The notes under the pieces are model-generated. The model was not told the origin of the DNA and ran no database searches. It saw only the letters and a list, made by a program, of their open reading frames with translations. Position numbers and translations under genes: made by a program. DNA of 14,163 nucleotides from Ectocarpus siliculosus (lineage: Eukaryota; Sar; Phaeophyceae; Ectocarpales; Ectocarpaceae). Of this stretch, positions 1-9,545 are shown piece by piece. Each line of letters begins with the position of its first letter. Within the stretch, counting starts at the first letter, position 1. Location of the stretch: assembly GCA_000310025.1 (NCBI GenBank), contig FN649748.1, positions 1,940,875 through 1,955,037 on the forward strand. The letters are read 5' to 3'.

Positions 1-91
1 GGCATCATGACTACCAACCATGACAAACCGTGGGATACGACGGGAGCCACTGTAGACCTACTCCAACGAGTTCAATCTTCCTTGCCCCATA

Positions 92-530
92 TTTGATTCA
101 CAAGACAAGACAAATGAAACGTTTCGCCGTCCACCGCTGAGTACACGAAAACAGCGAACCGAACGTGCACGCGTTGAAAGGCACGAGGTGCAGCACAGCA
201 GGGACAATCAATTGGCGTGCTACACCCACGAAAACAATGGCAGGGCCTCTACAGGGAGCCTTGATGTGGACCGGGGGAATGCCAGATACCGGTGCTCTTT
301 TCATGGGGCCAAGGGGAACAGCAGCAGCAACATCAAGTAAAGCACACAAAAAAACATTGTGGGTGTCACGCCGAACGGCACGTGTCAAGCACCAACCCGT
401 CTCGCCTGCGTTTCCGGCGGGGGGCTGGTGGTCAATGTCTGCTGCTGTTGTTGCTGTACGGGGTGGGCTTGTACAGGGTAGCCCGCAAAACCTCCGGCGG
501 CCCCAGCATCGGGAGCACCCACAGGGGCCG
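92..530. repeat. Tandem duplication, copy A
   Basis: This segment recurs, diverged, at 627-955. The best-matching blocks are 101-230 against 635-764 (starting CAAGACAAGACAAATG) and about 352-500 against 770-900 (including TCTCGCCTGCGTTTCCGGCG and a CTGCTGCTGTTGTTGCTG run). Copy A carries about 120 extra bases, roughly 231-351, that copy B lacks. They are bounded by near-identical short words, AAAACAATG at 231 and AAAACATTG at 351, as expected for a deletion or insertion at microhomology. Overlapping open frames exist on both strands, but they share no recognisable domain, so I treat the segment as non-coding. Ends are approximate. Confidence 0.85.
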
Positions 531-626
531 GAGTTCCCAACGGCAGACCAGTGCGAGGTGAAAGCATGGCCTGCAACCGCACGCGAAACCCACCACGCGG
601 CGGAATGGAAGGACACCATGTCAACG

Positions 627-955
627 TTTGATCACAAGACAAGACAAATGAAACGTTTCGCCGTCCACCGCTGAGTACACGAAAACAGCGAACCGTACGT
701 GCACGCGTTGAAAGGCACGAGGTACAGCACAGCAGCGACAATCCACTGGCGTGCTACACCCACGGAACAAACATTGCCGGTGTCACGTCGAACCGCACTT
801 GTCAAACATCAACCCGTCTCGCCTGCGTTTCCGGCGGAGGGCTGGTGGTCAATATCTGCTGCTGTTGTTGCTGTACGGGGTGGGCTTGTACAGGGTAGCC
901 CGCAAAGGCTCCCGCAGCGCCAGCATGACGAGCACCGTAAGAGGCCGACAGAGCA
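627..955. repeat. Tandem duplication, copy B
   Basis: This is the second, shorter copy of the segment at 92-530, in the same orientation and starting about 534 bases later. It keeps the left block (CAAGACAAGACAAATGAAAC) and the CTG-rich right block with substitutions throughout, and it lacks the 120-base stretch present in copy A. Similarity fades after about 955. Origin is unknown: it could be a local segmental duplication or remnants of a longer repeat family. No gene product is recognised in it. End positions are estimated by eye. Confidence 0.85.
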
Positions 956-1933
956 GCACTGGATGGAAGCATTCCTAGCAATGACACTACCGCACGGCAG
1001 GCCACGGGTCCCACGACGCGAACATGGAGGGTAGACACATGAAGTTAAGGGGGTTGGGCAAGTGCGTGCACAATGCCTGCACCTCTACCAGCCCAGCACT
1101 GCTGTAGCACCACCATACAGCCGAGCAGCCAGAAGAAAAGACTCCGGACTATACGGCAAGGACAACAGGCAGGGCCTGGCCTGGCCTGACCACACCAGTG
1201 CAGGCACATGATCACCAACGTACGTACGACGGCAACAACAGGTACAGAGCAGCATCGACACGTGGGACAGCATGAGGGAGGCTGCAACACAGGAGACAGA
1301 CCAACACACACATGGCGCTGGTGCGGGTGCGGCCGTTGCTATTTTATTTCCAAAAAAAACATCACAGAGAGGGTGAGGGTGAGGCACAGACACAGAGGAT
1401 GCACGGACGCCTGTCGGGACGGGATCTCACCAGTTATCGTTGTGTGTTGTCTCCTCGTCTTCCCCCAGCGTGCGGGTGCGTGTCGCCGCCTTCAGACGGC
1501 TCTCCGCCGCCGTGATTATCGCTGCTTTTATAGGAGAGGGAGAAGAACCTCTTCGGGGACACTCCGGGCGGTTTCCCGGGGTTTCGATCCATATGGATGT
1601 TTGGACTGTGGTTCTCTTCTATAATCCATGGATTGCAAATATTCGCGCCCGAAATTGATTGTCTATGCGGTCGGGGTTTAGTCGTAGGCGTTTGGGTTTC
1701 CTTTGGAACCCCAACTATGTACGACGCCGCATCGCCGCATCGCCGCCCGTCGTCGCATCGAGCTGTGATGTGCACGTAATTTACGTAGCAACACGAGAGC
1801 GAGCCCCCTCTACGCTCGCGCCGTCGTTTCCTCGTGCACAAGAACTGCTGCTAAACGCATCCCGATCGATCTCGTTGCAAATCTACAATACCTTGTCCGG
1901 TACTCATTGGACATCAACATCATCTACGCTAAC
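956..1933. other. Non-coding 5' flank of the threonine aldolase gene
   Basis: No open frame here has a recognisable domain or codon pattern. The stretch holds short simple repeats (GGCCTGGCCTGGCC near 1165, CGTACGTACG near 1218, and CATCGCCG repeats near 1730-1745). It presumably contains the promoter and 5' untranslated region of the aldolase gene that starts at 1934. The transcription start cannot be placed from sequence alone, and an untranslated leader intron cannot be excluded. Confidence 0.6.
1525..1534 (+). promoter_or_regulatory. Possible TATA-like element
   Basis: CTTTTATAGG is a TATA-like word in otherwise GC-rich DNA, about 400 bases upstream of the aldolase ATG. It is the only such word I noticed in a sensible position, but many algal promoters lack TATA boxes, and chance occurrence is likely enough that this is only a weak candidate. 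Confidence 0.15.
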
Positions 1934-2305
1934 ATGAGAGGGCAGGCGATGCATATGCTAGCATCATCGCCGGTAGTAGCCCGGGGTATCCCGAACGGTG
2001 CAGCACCACATGCATCAAGGCGGAGGTTTGCTTCGCTCCTCCTCGGTACAGAAGGAAGGCACCCGAGCCATGGCAGCAGCGGCAGCAACAGCAGCAACCG
2101 CACGGACAACAGTAACGCAGAAAGCGGTTATGTTGCGGGCGCGAGCCCCGCAGGGATCCCCGCGCCCTTGTGGCATCAGAAGGGGCAGCTGCAACAGCTC
2201 ACCACGGTGACCGTCACCAATCACGAGGCACCGGCGAAAAGCAGCAGCAGCAGCAGCTCCTCTGATTCGACCGCCGGCGCTTCCAGAGCCGCGCCGACAG
2301 CAGCA
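1934..2305 (+). other. N-terminal extension of the aldolase: presequence-like region plus Ser/Asn-rich spacer
   Basis: The 124 residues before the conserved VDLRSDT are absent from bacterial enzymes. The first 40 or so have no acidic residue, with Arg at several positions and an Ala/Leu/Ser-rich character ending in [11 protein letters not shown], which resembles a mitochondrial targeting presequence with Arg near a cleavage site. No ASAFAP-type plastid motif is seen here. The rest (about residues 45-124) is low complexity: Gly/Ser/Asn-rich, including a run of eight Ser encoded mainly by AGC codons near 2240-2262. Mitochondrial import is an inference from composition. Confidence 0.55.
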
Positions 2306-5300
2306 GTAGACCTTCGGAGCGACACGATGACGAAGCCGTGCAAGAGGCTTCGGGCCGCTATGGCCGGTGCCGAGGTCGGTGACGACGTGTTTGGAGAGGA
2401 TCCGACGGTGGTTAGGCTGGAGGATTGCGTAGCCTACCTGCTCGGTAAAGAGAAGGGGCTCCTGGTGCCGAGGTGATTTTTGGTTGTCTTTCGGTCGTCA
2501 CCGTCTGCATGCTGCGCGGACTACAGTACTCTCTATTGGAGTATTAGACATGTCCAGCACAGCGCCGCTTTTACTGATACAAGCACGTTCTTGTTTGGAC
2601 GGGAACGAAGAGTACAAACGAGAAGATAGCAGGGGATATGAGGGGTGTTTAGCGTTCACGTTTATGCCCCGTGACTCTCCTCATGCTGGCAGCTTGTTGT
2701 TTAGTCGCTCGTTCAGTTTGCTTTGCTCTCCTCGAAGGTTTAGAGAAATGCGGTGCCATTACAACCACATGGTTGCCACAGCCGCCCGTTGTTGTCAAGG
2801 ATTCATTAGCACCACTGCTGTTGTCCCCCCCCCCCCTCCCCCACTCGTCCCAGCCAACCATCCACCAAACCCACTGCTGTCGAAACTCTCTCGAACGTCA
2901 GCGGCACGATGGGGAACCTGATTGCCGTGGGCGCGCACTGCCGTCGAGGAGACGAGCTCATCCTCGGAGACAAGTCGCACATCTTTCAGTACGAGGGCGC
3001 GGGGGCTTCCGCCCTGATGGGGGTCTCCTACCACACGGTCCGCAACGCCGAGGACGGGGGGCTGGAAGTCGCGGACATACAGACTGCCGTCCGTGGCGAC
3101 GACCCGCACTATCCGAGGTGAGAGGTTTTGGCGGTGCAAGAGATTTTGTTTTCAAATAATAAAGACCGGCAGGCGGGTCGGCACCGGGGGCGATGTACAC
3201 AGAGAGACGGCAGTAAAACAAGCATCCACGTTGGTGTACGTACACAAGGCGAGGAACAAGGCGCGAACTGTTTTCAAAGGGCCGGTAACAACGGGTACAT
3301 GGGGCAACGAAGACAAGGCAGCACGGATAGCGATCGGCGTCGTCAGTTGTGCTCCCATGGGATGAGACGGTTGCGTGTTTTAGCTCGGGAGTGCGGGAGG
3401 GTTTCCTCTACCCTCTAGCTGGCTTTTTTGCCCGGCACACAACGACACAAGAAGAGGGGATCATACTAAGTAGATGGCCAAGCCGAGCGTGGATGTGGCA
3501 CGAGAACGGCATGATGGCACTACTTGATTGCGACTTGGCACCAGGTTGATCTGAAAGCCGGGGGGTGCAATCTGGCACTATCCCCCCTCCACCAGCAACC
3601 CCTCATCCACAGCCACGACTGCGCACGACAATGCCGATAACTCCCGCGCCCGTCGCACGTGATTCTGGGCGTGTTGGCTGTGCCTTCGCTGTGCCCCACC
3701 GCGCTGTGTTGTGTCTCTCAAGGTCGTCCTTACTGTGTCTCGAAAACACGCAAAACTTGTGCGGGGCGCGGGCCATCGCCGCGTCACGGATGGCTGAGAT
3801 GTGCGCCGCTGGACGTCACGCTGGCCTCAAGGTGCACGTCGACGGTAAGTCTTTCGACATCACCTGTGTGTGGCGCGCAGGCACAAGACCATGACGTCGC
3901 CTGTGGGGAGCGGTCGAGCGTATTGAAGGATTTTACTCCCCTCTATCGGTCTCTCTCGATGTGTGCCCGCCTCTCTCTCTCTCTTTTCACCCTGCTGTGC
4001 TCTACATGGTACAAGTCTTGGGGGCGTCCTGGTGCATGTTGTGGTTTTGTCGTGCCTGCGTACCGTGCAATCTTGTACTACCCGTGACGTACATTACCGG
4101 TGCTGCCTTTCGCCCGCATTTTGCGCCGCCGCAACAGGCGCAAGGCTCTGGAACGCAGCTGTTTCCCTCGAGGTCCGGCCGTCGGAGCTGGTTTCCGACG
4201 CGGACAGCGTGTCGGTCTGCCTGAGCAAGGGGCTAGGGGCACCGGTGGGGAGTGTCCTCGTGGGCTCAGAGCAGTTCATCTACGAGGTTCGTATTTGTGC
4301 GTACGCGGTTTTGCTGATTGCTTAACGTGAACGAGGGCTGTGCATGACGCTCGCATATCTTGGAGGTCGGTCGTATGACGTGCAGTACGTTCTTCGTGGA
4401 GAACTACGATGTGGCGTGGTGATTTTTTTGTAGGTCATATGTCGCGTGCCCATCCGATTTTCGTATGTCGGTCTCTCTTGTTTGCTCGACAGGTGGACGG
4501 GTCGGTGTTGTGTTGTTGTTGTCGTCGTTTGGCGTCACCCTCGTTGTTATTTTTTGTCGGGAAATCGCACGGATGGCAGCATCGTTGAGGTCACGGTAGT
4601 TGTGAGGCACGGAATGGCGCTCTGGTCAGGGCGGTGAATAGTCATTGCGAATGGTCACTGCGGCCCATAGGAGTCGGTGCGTGAGGTCCTTCCGTTCCCC
4701 CGTCCCATTATTATTTTTTTTTTACATGCCGAACGAGCAGGGCAGTCATTGCACATCTCGTGCTGATGAACACGTTGTCGGGGTGCTTTGGAGCTCAGCA
4801 GCCAACCTTTTCCATCGCAGGCGCATTATTATACGGTGATAAGCCGCGCCCTATGAGGTGATAAGCTAGGGGATACACGTCTTGATGTGCAGGGCCACTA
4901 CTTTTGCAATACTCTTGCCCTGTACGAGGCCGCTTCTTACCCTTTGGATGTGCTGGTACGGTCCACGTCCTTGTTCCTGTCCTCTCCCTGGCGAACCTTG
5001 ATTTTTCTTGTGCCTTCGATCCTGTAGGCACGTCGCTTGAGAAAGTCTCTGGGCGGGGGCATGCGCCAGTCGGGAGTCATAGCCGCGGCGGGTCTAGAGG
5101 CGGTCGTCAACAACTATGTTCGGCTGTCGGAGGTACGATATGTGCACAACCCTTTGGCATCCTTGTTGCCTTACACAATCCCACCCTGTTGTCTGATACA
5201 TGTTGCGTCCCCAAAACTTAAAAAAGTAAAAGATACCCCGAAAAAAATCGAAACACAGCCAACCTACAGATATGTAGGTATTGTGCGTGCTACCATTTCT

Positions 5301-6835
5301 TCGGTTCTGGACGTGAGGCTACGCGTTTTGGTGTACGCATGTAGACGTATCAGTCAGGGTCATACAGGAGGAAGGCCACGCAACAGGAAGAGTATTTTTT
5401 TGTTCTCCACGTCCCGCTGCTATTGTGGTTGCCTTCATATTTTTGCCCCGAGAAGGGTTCAGCCGTTACTTACACTCGTCGACCCCATGATGTAGTGTCG
5501 GAGAAATCAGTACATTCGTGAATAAAAACACCCAATATAACCGTGCAGACAGCAATGTTCAACTCCCCCCTCCTCGCTCCAACCGTGTGTTTGTGTACTC
5601 TTGTGTCATCCCCCCCCGCGTGTTTTTGTCGTACAACAGTACCAACCCAAGTTGCTCAGCCTTTTTGTATGGTCGTGTGTCACCTGCCCCCCCCCCAAAC
5701 GTATGTGTTGGACTGTCGTGATGTCTGTCTTTTCCTTTCGTGCCGCTTGCTTCGGCCACAAGACAAGACACAAGCGCGTGCCCCGTGGTGTGTCAGGCAT
5801 CGGTTGCACAGCAGTTCAAACATACGCACGTGCTCCGGATTCGCGAGGAAGGTTTCAAAGCCGTAACCGGCAGCGTTTTCACTCTCTGCCGTTTGTCGAG
5901 GTGCTTTATGTCGCACCGGCCAATCGTTTACGAACGCACACGGCCTGCCCTGTCATCGCGCGAATCATTTCAATTTTTTGTGGCACATACGCCAATAGCA
6001 CTTCAATGTTTCCGGATAGTCATAAGAAAAAGTAGTCCCAATGGTGTTTATCTCATTGGGACTTTGTCACAAAGACATTTGAGCTACGAACGCACGCCGT
6101 CTCTCATCGCATACACACGAGCAGAGGTGTACCTCATCCGCCAGGAGCATACACCCCTGTGGAACCGCAAAATGGCGAAATTTCGTTCGCATTTGCCGAC
6201 CCCCCCCCCCCCAGCGATGTTGTAAGGGGTGACGTCCTCATACCGCTGTCTGTCGCTCTACGATGGTGTGCGCGTTTGTTCATCGTGACAACATTTTTCG
6301 GTGGGCACCGAAACAGGACCATGACAACGCCGCGGCCTTGGCCAGCGGGCTTGGCGCTTTGCGTGGGATTAGTGCCGAGCGTTCTCCAGGAGACACGAAC
6401 GCGGTGTACTTTCAGGTGGGGGTTGTGTCGCTGCCGCTATCGTATAGAGCGTTGTACAAAGGCGTTACCATAGGACACGGAACGTCGGTCCGTTGGCTGC
6501 GAAGAAACGCTTGCAGCGCGGATGTAGCGCAACGAAGGCCTTACGCGAGTGGGTTTATTTTGAGACCGTCCAAACGTTGTTTCATCTTCGGTTGCTGCTA
6601 GGTTGTGGGTGGTTTATTGATGATCCAAATCCGATGACACCTGCTGCAGGTGACTGGCATGGATGCGCAGGCGTTCGTGGACGCCCTCGAGCGGGATCAT
6701 GGAGTCTTGATGGGCTCGGGGTACTTCGGGGGAAGCACGATACGGGCCATGACGCATCTCGACGTAAACAGGGAGGGCGTCGAACGCGCGATCGAGGCTT
6801 CGCGAGCAGTGCTTGCAGAGGCGCCAGCAAGCTGA
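1934..6835 (+). CDS. Threonine aldolase (L-allo/low-specificity type), PLP-dependent, seven exons
   Basis: Exons are 1934-2472, 2902-3117, 3723-3844, 4138-4286, 5028-5132, 6317-6415 and 6650-6835 (stop TGA). Together they give 1416 nt, or 471 aa. All introns are GT-AG and all phases close. The enzyme cleaves L-threonine or L-allo-threonine to glycine and acetaldehyde. Residues 125-471 match the bacterial LtaE/GLY1 family, of about 333-345 aa, end to end. Landmarks are VDLRSDT (125-131), [21 protein letters not shown] across the exon 1-2 junction, His206 and His249 (E. coli His83 and His126 by position), HVDGAR (Asp292 binding the PLP ring nitrogen, Arg295), CLSKG with the Schiff-base Lys323, LGGGMRQSG (350-358), EDHDNAA and IRAMTHLDV (Arg442). 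Tyr210 sits where allo-specific enzymes have Tyr and E. coli has Phe, but substrate preference cannot be settled from this. ENTQN replaces the commoner ENTHN. The start is the first in-frame ATG before the presequence-like region. Family assignment is very secure. Exon edges rest on reading frame and family alignment. Confidence 0.94.
2473..2901 (+). other. Aldolase intron 1
   Basis: The donor is GAG|GTGATT and the acceptor is CGTCAG|CGGCACG. Removing the intron joins CCG-AG with C-GGC, restoring the family motif VPSGTMGNL. The intron contains a 10-base poly-C stretch near 2826-2838 and pyrimidine-rich sequence before the acceptor. No gene is seen inside it. Confidence 0.9.
3118..3722 (+). 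other. Aldolase intron 2
   Basis: The donor is CCGAG|GTGAGA and the acceptor is TCTCTCAAG|GTCG. The splice rebuilds Arg252 and leads into SSLLCLENT, which matches the family order after the conserved DDxH motif. The acceptor AAG is less typical than CAG but is the only nearby AG giving the right frame. Nothing gene-like was recognised inside. Confidence 0.85.
4287..5027 (+). other. Aldolase intron 4
   Basis: The donor is TACGAG|GTTCGT, which is weak at +3 to +5, and the acceptor is CCTGTAG|GCACGT. The splice is phase 0, between QFIYE and [11 protein letters not shown]. The intron is T/G-rich with a poly-T tract near 4712-4721. GGTGATAAGC occurs twice near 4836 and 4858. No gene is seen. Confidence 0.85.
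5133..6316 (+). other. Aldolase intron 5 (longest)
   Basis: The donor is TCGGAG|GTACGA and the acceptor is CGAAACAG|GACCATG. It is phase 0 and joins VRLSE to DHDNAA, as in the family. Its 1184 bases hold poly-C tracts (near 5611, 5690 and 6200-6212) and a short perfect hairpin at 6034-6063. Open frames in it show no domain, and I see no nested gene. Confidence 0.88.
6034..6063. repeat. Perfect 10-bp hairpin within aldolase intron 5
   Basis: The arms AGTCCCAATG (6034-6043) and CATTGGGACT (6054-6063) are exact reverse complements around a 10-base loop. No T-run or partner gene follows, so a terminator role is not indicated. It may be a small palindromic remnant or chance. Confidence 0.7.
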
Positions 6836-7529
6836 AAATTCTTGGGGTTCGCCGCCGATTCTGTGTGCATCTATCTATTATTCAAATCTCGTCAGACGTG
6901 AGAAAGCACCTTTTTTTGCGACGAGTTCTGTGTATTACGGAGGCACTAGGGCATATTTCGTCTACGTCGTAGAGAGGGTGTCGGGGCTCGAAGGAGACAA
7001 GCCGCAAGGCATAATGCCGTCTGTTTCCACTCAGGACGTTGCCAACTGTCACTCAGAGAGGTTGCAGGGTGCCAACCGACAGTTCTGTGCCCAATATACG
7101 CGAGGTTGCAAGGGCTGCACGTTTTCCCCAACCACTGCAAACAAATGGTGTTGTTGCCAACCCAAAAGAACCGACGAAATAGAAGCAGCGAGTGATGAGA
7201 AACATATTTCTGAATTAACACAGACCGGCGAGATGGGTTAGTGGAGCATCTCGGTGAGGAAGTGAGTTCAACTGCTGTCCAGAGAGAGAGAAGAACGACA
7301 ACAACATGTCTTTCATCTCTGAAAGCTGTGAACGCTTTGACCGTCATCGCTCATGAGGGGGCGTAGGCTGAGAGGAATCAATGCCAGCTAGATCGAACCT
7401 CTAACACCCGTAACACTCGGACGATACGTTGCTGCGACCTTATTCTGAAGCCCTTTAGGCTTCTTCAGTTTCTGTCGGCGAAATTCTCAGAACTAATCTT
7501 CGATTTTGTCCCCAGCTTCTCGGCCCCAG
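6836..7529. other. Aldolase 3' flank, no gene recognised
   Basis: This stretch follows the aldolase stop codon and presumably starts with its 3' untranslated region. A polyadenylation signal could not be identified. Near 7444 a small imperfect stem, CTGAAGCC...GGCTTCTTCAG, precedes the tandem array at 7530. Its words resemble the GGGCTTCAG found in the array, so it may be a decayed array edge. Confidence 0.5.
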
Positions 7530-7985
7530 AAAATTGGACCCAGAAATACCGCCGCACTATTTCCCTTTTCTGCCCTACATGTATGCACTTATTTTATTTT
7601 TCTGCAGTTCGCCCTGAGACGGCCCTTCCTTCATGAGCCCGCTGGAAAAAATTAGAAGGGCTTCAGTTGATACCGGGGCGAAAATTGGCCCCAGAAATAC
7701 CGCCGCGCTATTTCCCTTTTCTGCCCTACATGTATACACTTATTTTATTTTTCTGCAGTTCACCCTGAGACGGCCCTTCCTTTATGAGCCCGCTGGAAAA
7801 GATTAAAGGGCTTCAGGCTTCAGTTGATACCGGGGCGAAAATTGGCCCCAAAAATAACGCCGCACTATTTCCCTTTTCTGCCCTAGTAGACATGTATACA
7901 CTTATTTTCTGCAGTTCGCCCTGAGACGGCCCTTCCTTTATGAGCCCGCTGGAAAAAAATAAAGGGCTTCAGTTGATACCGGGGC
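7530..7985. repeat. Three-copy tandem repeat, unit about 150 bp
   Basis: Units begin with AAAATTGG at 7530, 7681 and 7838, giving spacings of 151 and 157; the last unit ends near 7985. Each contains, in order, CCGCCGC(A/G)CTATTTCCC, TTTTCTGCCCTA, CATGTAT(A/G)CACTTATTTT, CTGCAGTTC(G/A)CCCTGAGACG, GGCCCTTCCTT(T/C)ATGAGCC and GGGCTTCAGTTGATACCGGG. Copies differ by few substitutions and small indels, so the expansion is fairly recent. The unit boundary has a GGGGCGAAAATTGGCCCC stem. No open frame runs through the array. It could be a satellite or part of a non-autonomous element. Confidence 0.95.
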
Positions 7986-8398
7986 TATTCCCGGGCTATC
8001 ATAGTGTATATTCAATAGTTGGATATTTGGCTCCCCATCGACAAATGCTTCGGTGTGTGTGGCAGTTATCAACGTTGTAAAAAAAGATAAGTGCCCAGTT
8101 GAGAAGACGCTCTTTCCAACGACAAACAAAAACAACGTCGTCTCTAGGTACCCTGAGCAGCAAGCCATTACCAGTGCATCCCTCACTCTCCTGCGGATAT
8201 CACCTCGGTAGACTACCTTGTATGTAAAATGTGGCACTCACGCATGCTACACAGACAGGCACTGCCGCGCTGCTTCGGGCCGCACATTTTCGCCCCCGCC
8301 CCCGCCGCCTCCCCACCCTCTTTTCAAGAACCACAGCACCCGCGTCGCCCCTTCACCCTCATCGAACAGGCCGCAGGACCACAGTCACGTCAACGTGG
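7986..8398. other. Intergenic, no gene recognised
   Basis: This is AT-richer sequence after the tandem array, then GC-rich sequence from about 8230. A short ATG-started frame at 8229 (120 codons) is Pro/Arg-rich with no recognisable domain. The stretch may contain the promoter and leader of the PPR gene. Confidence 0.4.
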
Positions 8399-8616
8399 AT
8401 GGGTCGTGCACGACAAAGGTGTACTGACATTCCCTCCTCTGTCCCAGCAGCTGTGCTTCTGGTCGCTCGTCGGCTTTCGATGGTGCACGCGAGTGCGGTC
8501 TCACCCGCTTTCCTCCACACTTCTGGCAGCACTGGCACCCGTGTTGCTTTCGTCGCGCAGCAGACCGTTCAACGCGAGCGGCGGTCGTTAGCCCCGAAGC
8601 TTTCCACGAGGTCACG
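8399..8616 (+). CDS. Candidate first coding exon of the PPR gene
   Basis: This is an ATG-started frame of 72 codons plus two bases, ending at CACG|GTGAGA, a good donor. Its phase fits the acceptor at 9590 exactly, since CG plus G gives Arg. The predicted leader is Arg-rich with few acidic residues and has a hydrophobic stretch (about residues 11-25) followed by VHASAVSPAFL. That could be an organellar targeting region, loosely like a heterokont plastid leader, though it lacks a true ASAFAP motif. There is no homology support. An alternative start lies at 9225. Treat as a hypothesis. Confidence 0.28.
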
Positions 8617-9458
8617 GTGAGAGAGAGAGTTATGACAGCAGCAGGAGCGAGCGAGCGAGTGAATGCTGTTGGGTCGGTCGGTGACTGCTGCTGCGCCGCA
8701 GATACGGGGGGTTGTCCTCGAGTAGCGTGGCTGGTGGGTGTCCCGTTGCATTGCGGAGCGGTGTCTGACCGTTGTTCAACTTTGCATGCACCTGCAAGTG
8801 CCAACACCCACACGATCATCACCGTGTGCAGTGGTGCTGTCGTGTGAGGTTCGTGGACGTCTAGTGGTCCCTCGCTTGACTCGATGCTGGACGATGCCGT
8901 TGGTGGGTGGCGGGAAACGTGGAAACCTCCGTTCAATAACAGCAATTATCTCTGCTGTCGGCCCGACGCTAGAGCCAACGAGTGTGGGGCATCCATCTCT
9001 ATGGCCTCGTGCACCTTGGGCGTCACCACGTGTGTGTGTGCAACACTGCCAATGTCGGGAGTGCAGGCTTCCCTCGACGTCGCCAATGCGCGATTTTGCT
9101 GGCTAGACGCACACGTCGGCGCAACATCTGAGTCTGAGAGAAACATGCACCAAAACATGCACCACCTTACGTGCACGGCCTGCTACCGGCTGTAGTTGCA
9201 CCACGTGTGAGACACCCTCTAAACATGGTGTCGTGTGCATATAGACTACGGGTCAAAGCTCGATCAGTATCGCACCCATCTGTGTTCTTGATGTTGCAGC
9301 AGTACACGGCCCTGCTAGCTGCATCGTTCGTAAGACACACCTACTCCAGTTTGCGTGGTGTCAAATCAATCTCCATCAGAGTCCTGCCTCTTTCTGTTTC
9401 TTGGTGCGGCAGCACCGACTGCTGTATACCGTTCGTTACATACGCACAGCCCCGTGAA

Positions 9459-9500
9459 GTGTTAACTGCCCCCTTACCTCTTCCCCCCCTATACGACTCA
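9459..9500 (+). repeat. Acceptor-segment direct repeat, copy 1
   Basis: This runs from AGTGTTAACTGCCCCCTTAC to ATACGACTCA. It recurs at 9546-9587 with only small changes. It carries a pyrimidine tract and ends in CGACTCAG, a potential 3' splice site with exon start at 9502. Confidence 0.9.
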
Positions 9501-9545
9501 GCACCAACTGCTTGTATTGGACCGAGCTGTTAGCCGTACGTCGGG

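Noticed and set aside
165-1034. Frames at 165-674 and 699-1034 beginning with the same MHALKGTR residues
   Set aside because: The similarity comes from the DNA duplication. The frames diverge after the indel, and the best conservation lies in a CTG-rich block irrespective of frame, so there is no evidence of protein-level constraint.
1570-1592. GGGTTTCGATCC resembling a tRNA T-arm
   Set aside because: No acceptor stem, D-arm or anticodon arm can be placed at the required distances upstream.
7192-7320. GTGATGA followed by CTGA, resembling box C/D snoRNA motifs
   Set aside because: The nearest CTGA is only about 12 bases away and the next is about 115 bases away. No terminal stem is formed by the flanks, so this looks like chance.
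8385-8945. 186-codon open frame on the reverse strand
   Set aside because: There is no recognisable domain, the composition is that of random GC-rich sequence, and it overlaps the candidate PPR leader exon. Length alone is not convincing here.
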